The translations under genes and the position numbers were made by a program. The notes under the pieces were generated by a model, which had not been told where the DNA came from, did not search any database, and saw nothing but the letters and a program-made list of their open reading frames with translations. From contig NZ_JACCFW010000001.1 in assembly GCF_013410455.1 (NCBI RefSeq), forward strand, positions 1,070,929 to 1,134,928: DNA of 64,000 nt, given 5' to 3'. The first letter of the stretch is position 1. Every line of letters starts with the position of its first letter. This document shows positions 8,996 through 18,224 of this stretch, piece after piece. The stretch is from Allobranchiibius huperziae (lineage in GTDB: Bacteria; Actinomycetota; Actinomycetes; Actinomycetales; Dermatophilaceae).

Positions 8996-9585
8996 TGCCG
9001 CGCATCGTCGCCGGGTCCGCGCGCGGCCGCCGGATCACGACGCCGCCCGGCGACGGCACCCGGCCGACCAGCGACCGGGTCCGCGAAGCACTCTTCGGCC
9101 GGCTGGCGCATCTCGGCGCCGTCGCCGACGCCCAGGTCCTCGACCTCTACGCCGGCTCGGGTGCCCTCGGCCTGGAGGCCGTCTCGCGGGGCGCCCGGTC
9201 CGCGCTGCTGGTGGAGTCCGACCGTCGCGCCGCCGACGTCATCCGCCGCAACGTCGCCGAGCTCGGACTGGACGCGCAGGTGCGCCAGACCACGGTCGCC
9301 CAGACACTGGCCGGCCCGGCGCCGCACGCCATGCACCTGGTGCTGATCGACCCGCCGTACGCCGTGCCCGACGAGGAGATCGGCAGGGTGCTCCAGGCGC
9401 TGGTCGCCGGCGGGTGGCTGCAGGTCGAGGCCGTCGTCGTCCTGGAGCGAGCGAGCCGGTCGCCCGAACCCCACTGGCCGGACGGGCTGCGCTCGCTGGA
9501 GTCGCGGGCCTACGGCGAGACCACCGTCTGGTACGCCGAATACGCGCCGGACGACGAGGACACCGACGAACCCCCGGTGCTCTAG
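8995..9585 (+). CDS. rsmD: 16S rRNA (guanine(966)-N(2))-methyltransferase RsmD
   Basis: A 196-residue Rossmann-fold methyltransferase that methylates G966 (E. coli numbering) of 16S rRNA using S-adenosylmethionine. It starts MPRIVAGSARGRRI and has TSDRVREALFGRL, the SAM-binding DLYAGSGALGLEAVSRGA near residue 48 and the catalytic DPPY at about residue 119. The ATG shares one base with the recG stop, so the two are translationally coupled. Its position before coaD is conserved widely in bacteria. Confidence 0.95.
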   Translation: MPRIVAGSARGRRITTPPGDGTRPTSDRVREALFGRLAHLGAVADAQVLDLYAGSGALGLEAVSRGARSALLVESDRRAADVIRRNVAELGLDAQVRQTTVAQTLAGPAPHAMHLVLIDPPYAVPDEEIGRVLQALVAGGWLQVEAVVVLERASRSPEPHWPDGLRSLESRAYGETTVWYAEYAPDDEDTDEPPVL

Positions 9586-9594
9586 CCTGCCGTC

Positions 9595-10095
9595 ATGCCC
9601 GCCGATCCGCGACGTTGCGTGTGCCCCGGTTCCTACGATCCGTTCACCGCGGGCCACCTCGACATCGTGACCAGGGCGAGCGCCCTCTACGACGAGGTCG
9701 TCGTCGCCGTGCTCTTCAACCCCGCCAAGCAGGGCACGTTCGAGCCCGCCGAACGGGTCGCACTGATCGAGGCCTCCACGGCGCACCTTCCCAGGGTGCG
9801 TGCCGCGGCGTACGGCGACCGGCTGGTCGTCGACGTGTGCGCCGAGCTGGAGGCCGGCGTGCTCGTGAAGGGGCTGCGCGACCAGGCTGACTACGGGTAC
9901 GAGCTGCCGATGGCGCAGATGAACCGCGAGATGACGGGTGTGGAGACGGCGTTCCTGCCCGGCGACCCGGCGATGGCCCACTACTCCAGCTCGCTGATCC
10001 GACTCATCGCCGCCCACGGCGCGGACGTCTCGGCGATGGTGCCGCCCCCGGTGCTCGGGCCGTTGCTGGAGCGGCTGCGCGACCGGTCGCAGTGA
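9595..10095 (+). CDS. coaD: Phosphopantetheine adenylyltransferase
   Basis: A 166-residue nucleotidyltransferase catalysing the penultimate step of coenzyme A synthesis (4-phosphopantetheine + ATP to dephospho-CoA). It shows the family motif GSYDPFTAGHLDIV near the N-terminus, where the histidine belongs to the T/HxGH ATP site, plus LVKGLRDQADYGYE and YSSSLIR. Its length is typical. It lies nine bases after rsmD, as in most Gram-positive genomes. Confidence 0.96.
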   Translation: MPADPRRCVCPGSYDPFTAGHLDIVTRASALYDEVVVAVLFNPAKQGTFEPAERVALIEASTAHLPRVRAAAYGDRLVVDVCAELEAGVLVKGLRDQADYGYELPMAQMNREMTGVETAFLPGDPAMAHYSSSLIRLIAAHGADVSAMVPPPVLGPLLERLRDRSQ

Positions 10096-10197
10096 ATCGT
10101 TTTGGGCCAGGCGGCATCGAGCCGGTATCGTTCTCGATTGGTCTTGTCGCCTGTGACGGGACCGACCCTTCTCGATCATTCGTGAGACAACGACACC

Positions 10198-10770
10198 ATG
10201 CACCTTGATCCACGCTCACCCCTGGTCCTCGACACCCGGGAGCTCGGGCGGCGACCCGGCGCGATGGCGTCGTTCTCCCGCACGATCGAGGCACCGGACG
10301 ATCTCGGCACCGAGGTCATCCGCGTACCCGCCGGTGCGCCGGTCCATCTGGACCTGCGCCTGGAATCCGTCATGGAGGGGGTGCTGGTGTCCGGGTCGGT
10401 GACGGCGCAGGCGGTCGGCGCATGCGTACGGTGCCTGGAAGAAGTGCTCGTCCCCGTGGACGTCAGCTTCCAGGAACTCTTCGCCTACACCGACCGGGTC
10501 GTCCACGCAGACGAGGTGGGCGATGACGACGACGACCGGCACGAACTGGACGGCGACCTGCTCGATCTGGATCCCGTGCTGCGTGACGCGGTGGTGCCTG
10601 CACTGCCGTTCCAACCGGTATGCCGGGCCGACTGCCCGGGGTTGTGCTCCGAATGCGGAGCGCTCCTCGCAGACGACCCGACGCATCACCATGAAGTGCA
10701 AGACCCACGGTGGGCAGCCCTGGCCGGACTGGCCGGAGCACCCGCCGACACCGACGAGAAAAGGAACTGA
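10198..10770 (+). CDS. yceD: YceD/DUF177 family protein
   Basis: A 190-residue DUF177 protein. Members sit immediately upstream of rpmF and are linked to large-subunit rRNA maturation; the plant and E. coli homologues affect 23S rRNA. The C-terminal metal-binding-like part is seen as CRADCPGLCSECG near residue 142, with an earlier CVRC near 80. The gene is two bases from rpmF. The 102-base gap before it presumably holds the promoter for yceD-rpmF-rnc-mutM; I see no hexamers strong enough to annotate. Confidence 0.88.
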   Translation: MHLDPRSPLVLDTRELGRRPGAMASFSRTIEAPDDLGTEVIRVPAGAPVHLDLRLESVMEGVLVSGSVTAQAVGACVRCLEEVLVPVDVSFQELFAYTDRVVHADEVGDDDDDRHELDGDLLDLDPVLRDAVVPALPFQPVCRADCPGLCSECGALLADDPTHHHEVQDPRWAALAGLAGAPADTDEKRN

Positions 10771-10771
10771 C

Positions 10772-10966
10772 GTGGCTGTCCCGAAGCGGAAGATGTCCCG
10801 CTCCAACACCCGTTCACGGCGCGCGAACTGGAAGGCGACGCCCGTCGCAGTGTCCAGCTGCCCGGTCTGCAACGAGCTGAAGCAGCCGCACCTGGCCTGC
10901 CCGTCCTGCGGTAGCTACAACGGTCGTCAGTACCCCGACGCCGTCCGCGCCGAGCACCAGGCCTGA
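10772..10966 (+). CDS. rpmF: 50S ribosomal protein L32
   Basis: A 64-residue basic ribosomal protein: [19 protein letters not shown] at the start and the zinc-type [18 protein letters not shown] near the C-terminus (CxxC ... CxxC). The GTG at 10772 follows AAAAGGAAC at ribosome-binding distance. It has the usual place between yceD and rnc. Confidence 0.95.
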   Translation: MAVPKRKMSRSNTRSRRANWKATPVAVSSCPVCNELKQPHLACPSCGSYNGRQYPDAVRAEHQA

Positions 10967-10980
10967 GCTCTACCCACGTT

Positions 10981-11727
10981 GTGAGCAGCTCCAGGCGGTC
11001 CGCGCGGCACGACGCAGTGCAGCGGCCCGTCACGGAGTTGGCCCGGATCCTGCACGACAAGACCGGGGCCGACGTCGACGAGGAGCTGTTGCAGCGTGGG
11101 CTGGTGCACCGCTCGTACTCCTACGAGAACGGCGGTGTGCCGCACAACGAACGCCAGGAGTTCCTCGGGGACGCGATCCTCGGGCTTGTGGTGACCGATC
11201 ACCTCTACCACGCACACCCCGATCTGCCCGAGGGGCAGTTGGCGAAATTCCGTGCGGCAGTGGTGAATTCGCGTGCCTTGGCGGCAGTGGCGCGTGAGAT
11301 CGACCTCGGTTCGTTCGTGCTGCTGGGCAAGGGGGAGCTCTCCAGCGGTGGCCGGGACAAGGATTCGATCCTGGCCGACACGATGGAGTCGGTCATCGGC
11401 ACCGTCTATCTGTGCGGCGGGGTCGCCGCGGCGGCTCGGCTGATCCACGACCTGATGGACGGCCGTATCGACGCGAGTGCCGAACTCGGCGCCGGCCTGG
11501 ACTGGAAGACCTCCCTGCAGGAGGTCGCGTCCGCCGCCGGGCTCGGATCTCCCCACTACACGGTGCAGGAGCAGGGGCCCGACCACGACAAGGTCTTCAC
11601 GGCCACGGTGCTGGTCGTCGGCGAGCCGGTCGGCACCGGCATCGGGCGCAACAAGAAGTCCGCGGAGCAGCTGGCCGCCGAGCAGGCGTGGCGCCGGCTG
11701 AAGGAGCACACGGGCACCGGTGCCTGA
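10981..11727 (+). CDS. rnc: Ribonuclease III
   Basis: A 248-residue double-strand-specific endoribonuclease that processes rRNA precursors and structured mRNAs. The RNase III signature [13 protein letters not shown] starts at about residue 56, the second acidic catalytic cluster DTMESVIG is near 137, and a C-terminal dsRNA-binding domain (about 165-245) contains [17 protein letters not shown]. It starts at GTG 10981, 14 bases after rpmF. Its last eight bases overlap mutM. Confidence 0.96.
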   Translation: MSSSRRSARHDAVQRPVTELARILHDKTGADVDEELLQRGLVHRSYSYENGGVPHNERQEFLGDAILGLVVTDHLYHAHPDLPEGQLAKFRAAVVNSRALAAVAREIDLGSFVLLGKGELSSGGRDKDSILADTMESVIGTVYLCGGVAAAARLIHDLMDGRIDASAELGAGLDWKTSLQEVASAAGLGSPHYTVQEQGPDHDKVFTATVLVVGEPVGTGIGRNKKSAEQLAAEQAWRRLKEHTGTGA

Positions 11728-12610
11728 ACTGCCCGAGGTCGAGGTGGTCCGCCGGGGGTTGGCCGACCACGTCGTCGGCCGTCGCTTCCTCTCCGTGCAG
11801 GTGCACGGGGCGCGCGTCGCACGCCGGCACATCGCGGGGCCGGTCGATCTGGTGGCCCGGCTGACCGGCCTGGGCGTCCACGAGGCGTCGCGGCGAGGCA
11901 AATACCTGTGGTTGCGCCTCGACGGCGACCAGGCACTGGTCGTCCACCTCGGGATGAGCGGCCAGATGCTGGTCGAGCCGCCCGACGCTCCACGCGAGAA
12001 GCACGCCCACGCGATCTTCGACCTGGATGACGGGCTGCAGCTGCGTTTTGTCGACCAGCGCACCTTCGGGGGTCTGCAGCTGGTCGATCTGGTGCCGGAC
12101 GAGGTGGGCGCGACCCTGGAGGACGCACCCCGGCTCGTACCGTCGGTGATCACCCACATCGCACCCGACCCGCTCGAAGCGGCGTTCGAGCAGGAGGCGG
12201 TCGTGCGGGCGATGCGGCGTCGGCGTACCCAGATCAAACGTGCGCTGCTGGATCAGTCGCTGGTCTCGGGCATCGGCAACATCTACGCGGACGAGGCCCT
12301 GTGGCGCGCGAAGCTGCACGGTGAACGTGCGACCGACCGGCTGCCGCTCGCGACGCTGCGCGGCGTCCTCGACGAGGCAGCCGCGGTGATGACCGCCGCG
12401 CTCGGCCACGGGGGCACCAGCTTCGACGCGCTGTACGTGAACGTGAACGGCGCGAGCGGCTACTTCGAGCGGTCCTTGGAGGCGTACGGGCGCGAGGGGC
12501 GGCCGTGCCGCCGGTGCGGCACGCTCATCGTGCGGGAGTCGTTCATGAACAGGTCCTCCTTCAGCTGCCCGCACTGCCAGCCCCGTCCTCGGTACCGGGG
12601 TTTAGATTGA
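11720..12610 (+). CDS. mutM: Formamidopyrimidine-DNA glycosylase (Fpg)
   Basis: A 296-residue bifunctional glycosylase/AP lyase that removes 8-oxoguanine and formamidopyrimidines. The N-terminal [13 protein letters not shown] supplies the catalytic proline (after Met removal) and glutamate. SRRGKYLW holds the conserved lysine. A helix-two-turns-helix motif ([17 protein letters not shown]) and a C-terminal zinc finger (CRRCGTLIV ... CPHCQ) complete the fold. It starts at GTG 11720 inside the end of rnc, so translation is coupled. The link with rnc and smc is standard for actinobacteria. Confidence 0.95.
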   Translation: MPELPEVEVVRRGLADHVVGRRFLSVQVHGARVARRHIAGPVDLVARLTGLGVHEASRRGKYLWLRLDGDQALVVHLGMSGQMLVEPPDAPREKHAHAIFDLDDGLQLRFVDQRTFGGLQLVDLVPDEVGATLEDAPRLVPSVITHIAPDPLEAAFEQEAVVRAMRRRRTQIKRALLDQSLVSGIGNIYADEALWRAKLHGERATDRLPLATLRGVLDEAAAVMTAALGHGGTSFDALYVNVNGASGYFERSLEAYGREGRPCRRCGTLIVRESFMNRSSFSCPHCQPRPRYRGLD

Positions 12611-12614
12611 CGCG

Positions 12615-14549
12615 GTGACGACGCAGACCACCGACAGCACCGCGAGCGCGCTCGAGCTGCCCGCTCCCGACGACACGATGACCTGGCTCGGCGACCGCTC
12701 GCGCGGGAGCCTGGAGCGCGCCCGGGAGATGGTGCGCTCGCTCAAGGCCGACCCGCCGTGCGATGCGCTGGCGGTCCTGCGGGCGTGGAACGACGTCGAG
12801 ATCGAGATCTCGAACGCCCGGGCGAGCGCGGCGGTCTACTCGGAGACCAATCCCGAGAAGGACGTCCGCGAGGCGGCCGACGTGACGATGCAGCAGGTCG
12901 ATGAGTTCGCCACCGACCTCGGCCTGGACGGTGAGCTCTTCGAGATCTTCGACGCGCTGTCGAGCGAGGGACTGGACCCGACGGCCACACGTCTGCTGGA
13001 GCGGCAGCTGCGCGACTTCCGCCGTTCCGGCGTCGACCGCGACGAGGCGACCCGTGCCCGGCTGCGCGAGCTGGCCCAGCTCGAGCTGCGCGCGAGCCAG
13101 GAGTTCGGGCGCAACATGCGCGAGGGGGTGCGGTCCATCAGGGTGCGCCCCGAGGATCTGGCCGGTATGCCGGCCGACTGGCTCACCTCGCACGAGCCGG
13201 ACGACGACGGCCTGATCACCGTCACCACCGACTACCCGGACTCGGTCCCGGTGGGCACGTTCTGCTCGGTGCCGGCCACCCGCCGTGCCATCAGCTTCGA
13301 GCGGCTCAACATCGCCTGGCCCGCGAACGACGCGGTGCTGCAACGTCTTCTGACGTTGCGTGCCGAGCACGCCGGGCTGCTCGGTTACAAGGACTGGGCC
13401 GACTTCAACGCAGAGACCAAGATGATCCGCACGGGGTCGGCCATCAACGAGTTCATCGACAAGATCGTGGCCGCCTCCACCGACGCGGCGCAGCGCGACA
13501 AGCAGATCGTGCTGGACCGGTTGCGCCAGGACGACCCCGACGCGCAGGACATCTACGGCTACGACCTGCCCTACTACAGCGAACTGGTGCGCAAGGAGCG
13601 CTACGACGTCGACGCGCAGCTCGTGCGCACCTTCTTCCGCTTCGACGCCGTCCTGCAGGGGCTGCTGGCGGTCACCGGTCGGCTGTTCGGTCTGACCTGG
13701 GAGCCCGTGCCCGCCGCGCCGGTCTGGGCGCCGGACGTCGCGGCGTACGACGTGCTGCGCGACGGCACCCGGATCGGGCGCATCTACCTGGACCTGCACC
13801 CGCGGGAGGGCAAGTACAAGCACGCCGCGCAGTTCACACTGGTCGAGGGCGTCCGCGGTCGACAGCTGCCCGAGGGCGTGCTGGTGTGCAACTTCAGCCG
13901 CGGGCTGATGGAGCACTCCGAGGTCACGACCTTCTTCCACGAGTTCGGTCACCTCATCCACCACATCGTGGGCGGGACGCAGGACTGGGTGGAGTTCACG
14001 GGTGTCTCCACGGAGTGGGACTTCGTCGAGGCACCGAGCCAGATGCTGGAGGAGTGGGCCTGGGATCCCACGGTTCTCGCCGAGTTCGCGGTCGATGCCG
14101 ACGGCGCCGTCATCCCCGAGGCTCTGGTGCGCCGGATGCGCACGGCCGACGACTTCGGCAAGGGGTATCTCGCACGGACGCAGATGTTCTACGCGGCGCT
14201 CTCGGTCGGTATCCACCAGCACAGACCCGAGGATCTGACGACCGCCGTACGCGAGGCGCAGCAGCGGTATTCGGTCTTCCCGTACATCGAGGACACCCAT
14301 TTCCAGTGCGCGTTCGGGCACCTCGACGGGTACAGCTCCGGCTACTACACGTACATGTGGTCCCTGGTCATCGCCAAGGACATGTTCAGCGCGTTCCACG
14401 CCGAGGATCTCTTCGAACCGCACGTGGCCGCGCGCTACCGCGACCGGGTGCTGGCGCCCGGTGGCAGCAAGGACGCCGCCGACCTCGTCGCGGACTTCCT
14501 GGGTCGCCCGTACACGTTCGACGCGTACGCCGCGTGGCTGGCCGAGTAG
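12615..14549 (+). CDS. M3 family zinc metallopeptidase (oligopeptidase)
   Basis: A 644-residue thimet-oligopeptidase-like enzyme, probably cytoplasmic since no signal peptide is visible. The zinc site HEFGH (HExxH) is at about residue 442, within TFFHEFGHLIHH; the third ligand is the expected glutamate about 25 residues later in DFVEAPSQMLEEW, a strong family match. It starts at GTG 12615, four bases after mutM. Such enzymes degrade short peptides. Placement between mutM and map is an insertion relative to the common mutM-smc order. Confidence 0.9.
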   Translation: MTTQTTDSTASALELPAPDDTMTWLGDRSRGSLERAREMVRSLKADPPCDALAVLRAWNDVEIEISNARASAAVYSETNPEKDVREAADVTMQQVDEFATDLGLDGELFEIFDALSSEGLDPTATRLLERQLRDFRRSGVDRDEATRARLRELAQLELRASQEFGRNMREGVRSIRVRPEDLAGMPADWLTSHEPDDDGLITVTTDYPDSVPVGTFCSVPATRRAISFERLNIAWPANDAVLQRLLTLRAEHAGLLGYKDWADFNAETKMIRTGSAINEFIDKIVAASTDAAQRDKQIVLDRLRQDDPDAQDIYGYDLPYYSELVRKERYDVDAQLVRTFFRFDAVLQGLLAVTGRLFGLTWEPVPAAPVWAPDVAAYDVLRDGTRIGRIYLDLHPREGKYKHAAQFTLVEGVRGRQLPEGVLVCNFSRGLMEHSEVTTFFHEFGHLIHHIVGGTQDWVEFTGVSTEWDFVEAPSQMLEEWAWDPTVLAEFAVDADGAVIPEALVRRMRTADDFGKGYLARTQMFYAALSVGIHQHRPEDLTTAVREAQQRYSVFPYIEDTHFQCAFGHLDGYSSGYYTYMWSLVIAKDMFSAFHAEDLFEPHVAARYRDRVLAPGGSKDAADLVADFLGRPYTFDAYAAWLAE

Positions 14550-14614
14550 GACGCATCGCCCGGGCGGCGTCGCCGTTTTCGGTGGGCCGGGGGACGCGGC
14601 ATACGGTGGACGAC

Positions 14615-15382
14615 GTGATCGAATTGAAGTCGTCCGCCGAGATCGACCAGATGCGCCCTGCCGGGAAGCTGGTGGCCGCCGTGCTGACCGCGTTGAAGGA
14701 CGCGGCCGACGTGGGGGTCAACCTGCTCGACCTCGATGCGTTGGCACACCGGATGATCCGCGAGGCCGGCGCGGAGTCGTGCTACATCGACTATCACCCG
14801 AGCTTCGGCGCGATGCCGTTCGGCAAGGTGTTGTGCACCAGCGTGAACGACGCTGTCCTGCACGGACTTCCGCATGACTACGCGCTGCGTGACGGCGACC
14901 TGCTGTCGGTGGACTTCGCGGCGTCGTTGAACGGGTGGGTCTCCGACGCCGCGCTGTCGGTCGTCGTCGGCACGCCGCGCGAGCAGGACCTGGCGCTCAT
15001 CGACTGCACCGAGCGCGCGCTGACCGCCGGCATCGCCGCCGCGCGGAGCGGCAACAAGCTCGGAGACGTGGGCGCGGCGATCGCGCAGGTCGCGCACGAC
15101 GGCGGCTTCAGCGTCAACACCCAGTTCGGCGGACACGGGGTCGGCCGCACCATGCACGGCGAGCCGCACGTCCCGAACGACGGGCGCGCGGGTCGCGGCC
15201 TGAAACTGCAGCCGGGACTGGTCATCGCGATCGAGCCGTGGTTCATGCACACGACCGATGAGATCTTCACCGACCCCGACGGATGGACGCTGCGCAGCGC
15301 GGACGGCTCACGTGGCGCGCACAGCGAGCACACCATCGCCGTCACCTCGGGCGACCCGGTCGTCCTGACCGCCCGCGACTGA
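14615..15382 (+). CDS. map: Methionine aminopeptidase, type I
   Basis: A 255-residue enzyme that removes N-terminal methionine from nascent proteins. All five metal ligands are visible in order: Asp in VDFAAS, Asp in WVSDAALS, His in GGHGVGRTMHGEPH, Glu in AIEPWF and Glu in HSEHTI. The N-terminus VIELKSSAEIDQMRPAG is the usual one for a short type Ia/Ib enzyme, so GTG 14615 is used; an in-frame GTG at 14606 is an alternative. The upstream open frame back to 13886 lies inside the M3 peptidase gene and is not coding. Confidence 0.93.
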   Translation: MIELKSSAEIDQMRPAGKLVAAVLTALKDAADVGVNLLDLDALAHRMIREAGAESCYIDYHPSFGAMPFGKVLCTSVNDAVLHGLPHDYALRDGDLLSVDFAASLNGWVSDAALSVVVGTPREQDLALIDCTERALTAGIAAARSGNKLGDVGAAIAQVAHDGGFSVNTQFGGHGVGRTMHGEPHVPNDGRAGRGLKLQPGLVIAIEPWFMHTTDEIFTDPDGWTLRSADGSRGAHSEHTIAVTSGDPVVLTARD

Positions 15383-15391
15383 GCTGCCCCG

Positions 15392-15858
15392 TTGCAGGAC
15401 CTGGCCGTCGAATGCGATGACGGCGTCACCCTGCACGTCGGCGTCGTGGGCGACGGGCCCGATGTGCTGCTCCTCTCCGGTGGGCCGGGGTGCGTCAGCT
15501 ACCTCGAGGACGACGCACTCGCCCCGCGAGGAATGCGGTCCTGGTTCGCGGAGCCTCGCGGCGTCGGACGCTCCGGGGGAGGCCCGCACGACCTCGCGCA
15601 GGCCGTCCGCGACCTGGAGAGCCTGCGGCGTGCGGCCGGGGTGGCGGACTGGGTGGTGGTCGGCCACTCCTTCGGGTCGGATCTGGCGGTGCGATACGCG
15701 TTGGATCACCCGGACCGGGTGCGAGCAGTCGTCGGCATCGCCGGCCACGGGCTGCACCGGGACCGCAGCTGGTCGGCAACTTCTGGAAGACCCATCCCGA
15801 CCTGTGGGCGGATGTCGTGACCGACGCGTGTGCGTCAGCCTGGGCCACCCCTCGCTGA
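15392..15858 (+). pseudogene. Decayed alpha/beta hydrolase (proline-iminopeptidase-like) with internal deletion and frameshift
   Basis: From 15392 (TTG) to about 15773 the frame encodes the N-terminal half of an alpha/beta hydrolase: GPDVLLLSGGPGCVSYLEDD (oxyanion region) and the nucleophile elbow VVGHSFGSDLAVRYALDHP. Just after RDRSW the frame is lost. A different frame picks up NFWKTHPDLWADVVTDACA, which resembles the extreme C-terminus of the same family, then stops at 15858. The lid, catalytic Asp and His are missing. Roughly half the gene seems to have been deleted, with the junction near 15770-15780. It lies ten bases after map and ends at a long hairpin. Confidence 0.68.
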
Positions 15859-15913
15859 GATCCGGCTTCGCGAGGGTCCCGTTGCCCGCAGACCCTCCCA
15901 AAGCCGGATCTCA
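15856..15913. terminator. 58-base near-perfect hairpin between converging genes
   Basis: Arms TGAGATCCGGCTT (15856-15868) and AAGCCGGATCTCA (15901-15913) enclose a second stem GAGGGTC / GACCCTC (15872-15878, 15891-15897) and a 12-base loop; three-base internal loops separate the stems. It sits between the broken hydrolase (+) and the PNGase A-like gene (-), 26 bases beyond the latter's stop. The simplest reading is a bidirectional terminator without T-tract, although a mobile-element remnant is possible. Confidence 0.6.
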
Positions 15914-15939
15914 CCGAGTGGTGCGACCGTGGAGAGGGC

Positions 15940-17610
15940 TCAGACGCCCAGGTGCCGGTCCGAGGTCACCCGCCCGTGGTTGGTGGTGATGACGTGCCAG
16001 TACGGGCGACCGGTGGCGCCCGTGCCGATGTACGAGGTGGTCGAGTGTCCGTCGGACTCGCTGGTGACCCCCTTCGATCTGGCCAGCACGCCGTACGACG
16101 AGACGCGCCAGTCGTAGGCGAGCCCGGTGGCGTGCCTACCGTCGGTGGCGAACCGGGCCACGTCCTGCGCCATCGTCACCGTCCCGGTGAGTGAGAAGTT
16201 CTGGTCGTCGGTGTAGTCGGCGGCCGAGAAGTCCACGGTGATCGGGTAGGACTCGCGCAGGAAGAGGCTGCGCACGGTCCGGGCGCCCACGCGGGACACC
16301 GACCGCGTCGTCATCAGGTCCTGCTGGCGGATGGACTGCACCGCTCCGGAGTCACTGACGGCGCCCGCGTTGCTCCAGGTGCGCCCGGTCGACACGGTGG
16401 TGACCACGCGGCCCGCCGAGGTGTCGATGTAACCGGTGACCGAGTCGGCGCGGCGGGCGGTCTGGGAGTAGTGCACCGCGCCCTGCCGGGCGGGGTCGAC
16501 CGTGGTGTCCGTGGTCGCGGCGGCCGCGACGTTCGCCGAGGTGAGGCTCCCCGAGGTGCGCGCGCGGTGATGGTCGGTGTAGAGGAAGAGCGCGGCCGTG
16601 ACGTTCCACGTGTCGCCGATCGGGGAGATGGCGAACGTCAGGGTGTGCGACTTCCCGTCGACCAGCCGACCCGCGAAGGGCGTGAGGTCCAGTGACTCGG
16701 CCCGCAGATCCAACGTGTCGATCGCGAGGACCGGACGCCACAGGGTGGGCACGATCCCGCCGGAGTAGATGTGCGGGTAGGTCCCCACCGCACCGGCGCG
16801 GGTGCCGTCGACCGCCACCGTCGCCTCCCGGAAGGAGCCGGCCGCACACAGGCCCGCGTCGGGGTAGTCGGCGGCGACGGCGTCCGGGACCGCGGTGAAC
16901 CACTGCTCGTCGCAGCCGTTGCCCTTGAGCGTGACGTCGAGGCGTGCGCCGGTGATGTTGCGGGGCAGCCCGCTGACCGTGGTACTCGTGGTGTGGCTCG
17001 CCGGGTTCAGGTCCTGCACGGGCACCCCGACCACCTTGTCCGGCACGCTCGGCGCGGGGTGCCGGGAGTCGGCCAGGTAGTAGGTGATGTGGACCGTCTG
17101 GTCGTAGACGCCGGTATAGGTCGAGTCCGTGTAGTTGACGTACCCGCCGGTGAACGGCTGCGGCGTACGCAGCAGGGCGGAGAAGTCGGTGATGTCCTTG
17201 GAGAAGGAGAACGTCGTGGGGGTGGGGCCGCCCGGCTCCTGGGTGGTCCCGAACCACACGGTCACGCCGCCGATCGTGAGGGTGCCGCTGCGGTCGTACT
17301 GCCGTCCGCTGACGGAGGTCGTGGAGTCCAGCACGACCTTGGACCATGCCTTGCCGGCACACGCCGCCGGGGGAGCCAGCGTGCCGGAGTAGTTCTGCGC
17401 GGATCCGCTCGCGGCATTGGACGGGAAGTGCGAGGCGAGGGTCGCCGTGCAGTGCCCGGTGGCCGGTCGGCTGATGGGCGGCGCGGCACTCACCGGATTG
17501 TCGGCGCCGTTCTCGATGTATCCCGCCGCCGATGCGCTCTGCGCACCGATCAGGCACGACGCAAGCAGGCTGAGCACGACGGTGAGCAGGATGGACAGAC
17601 GACGACGCAC
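15940..17610 (-). CDS. Secreted peptide-N4-(N-acetyl-beta-glucosaminyl)asparagine amidase A-like protein
   Basis: A 556-residue exported protein. A Sec signal peptide is clear: RRR, hydrophobic core ILLTVVLSLLASCLIG, cleavage after SASA near residue 28. The body matches the PNGase A family in style: GGYVNYTDSTYTGVYDQTVH near residue 150, two tandem beta-sandwich halves, GLPRNITGARLDVTLKGNGCDEQWF and FRRATVAV-like FREATVAVDG. PNGase A releases N-glycans from glycoproteins; activity here is inferred. The start is GTG 17610, preceded by GAGGGAG. It is the last gene of a leftward unit with the GNAT and LuxR genes (32 bases after the GNAT stop). Confidence 0.75.
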   Translation of the reverse strand: MRRRLSILLTVVLSLLASCLIGAQSASAAGYIENGADNPVSAAPPISRPATGHCTATLASHFPSNAASGSAQNYSGTLAPPAACAGKAWSKVVLDSTTSVSGRQYDRSGTLTIGGVTVWFGTTQEPGGPTPTTFSFSKDITDFSALLRTPQPFTGGYVNYTDSTYTGVYDQTVHITYYLADSRHPAPSVPDKVVGVPVQDLNPASHTTSTTVSGLPRNITGARLDVTLKGNGCDEQWFTAVPDAVAADYPDAGLCAAGSFREATVAVDGTRAGAVGTYPHIYSGGIVPTLWRPVLAIDTLDLRAESLDLTPFAGRLVDGKSHTLTFAISPIGDTWNVTAALFLYTDHHRARTSGSLTSANVAAAATTDTTVDPARQGAVHYSQTARRADSVTGYIDTSAGRVVTTVSTGRTWSNAGAVSDSGAVQSIRQQDLMTTRSVSRVGARTVRSLFLRESYPITVDFSAADYTDDQNFSLTGTVTMAQDVARFATDGRHATGLAYDWRVSSYGVLARSKGVTSESDGHSTTSYIGTGATGRPYWHVITTNHGRVTSDRHLGV

Positions 17611-17642
17611 GGCGGCTCCCTCAGACGGTGGTACGACCGAGC

Positions 17643-18224
17643 CTAGGACGGAGTGCGGGCAATTCGCGGGCCTGACGCCTGCGAGATGACGCTGTAGACG
17701 TACATGTCCTTGCGTTCGTCGCCCACCTGTTGCCAGCTGCGCAGCAGGCCCTCGCGCGCGTATCCGCAGGCTTCGGCAGCGCGCCACGACCCCTCGTTCC
17801 ACGGCTCGACATACAACTCCAGGCGCGCGACGGCGTCCAGGCCCATGGCCCAGTTCGTCAGGCATCGCAGGGCCGCTCGGGCATATCCACGGCGGCGGAA
17901 CTGCGGAGCGATCCAGTAGCCGGTCGAGGCACGTCCGGTGCTGACGGTGCTGGTCCAGAGCCCGATCTGGCCGACCGCGTCGTCCGTGTCGTGATCGGCG
18001 ACGGCGAAGGAGTAACCGGCCCCCTGCGCGAGCCGGTCGTGCTGGCGGTCGAGGTATGCCGCGACGTCCCGGTCGGTGCCGCTGGCCGGGACCGTCGTGA
18101 TCAGGGGAATCAGCGGGTCGTCCGCCACGGATGCGATGAGCGGCGCGTCGCGAAGCTCGAAGGCCCGCAGTGTCACCGGAGGGTGAGCGAGGCGCGGGAT
18201 CGCCGACGGCAGAACGGTGCTCAC
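17643..18224 (-). CDS. GNAT family N-acetyltransferase (RimJ/RimL type)
   Basis: A 193-residue acetyltransferase with the full-length RimJ/RimL fold: PPVTLRAFELRDAPLIASVA at the start, STGYWIAPQFRRRGYARAAL as the acetyl-CoA binding motif A (RRRGYA near residue 113), and YVEPWNEGSWRAAEACGYAREG as motif B. The substrate is unknown; members acetylate ribosomal-protein N-termini, aminoglycosides or small metabolites. The GTG start overlaps the stop of the LuxR regulator by four bases (GTGA), so expression is tied to it. Confidence 0.85.
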   Translation of the reverse strand: MSTVLPSAIPRLAHPPVTLRAFELRDAPLIASVADDPLIPLITTVPASGTDRDVAAYLDRQHDRLAQGAGYSFAVADHDTDDAVGQIGLWTSTVSTGRASTGYWIAPQFRRRGYARAALRCLTNWAMGLDAVARLELYVEPWNEGSWRAAEACGYAREGLLRSWQQVGDERKDMYVYSVISQASGPRIARTPS

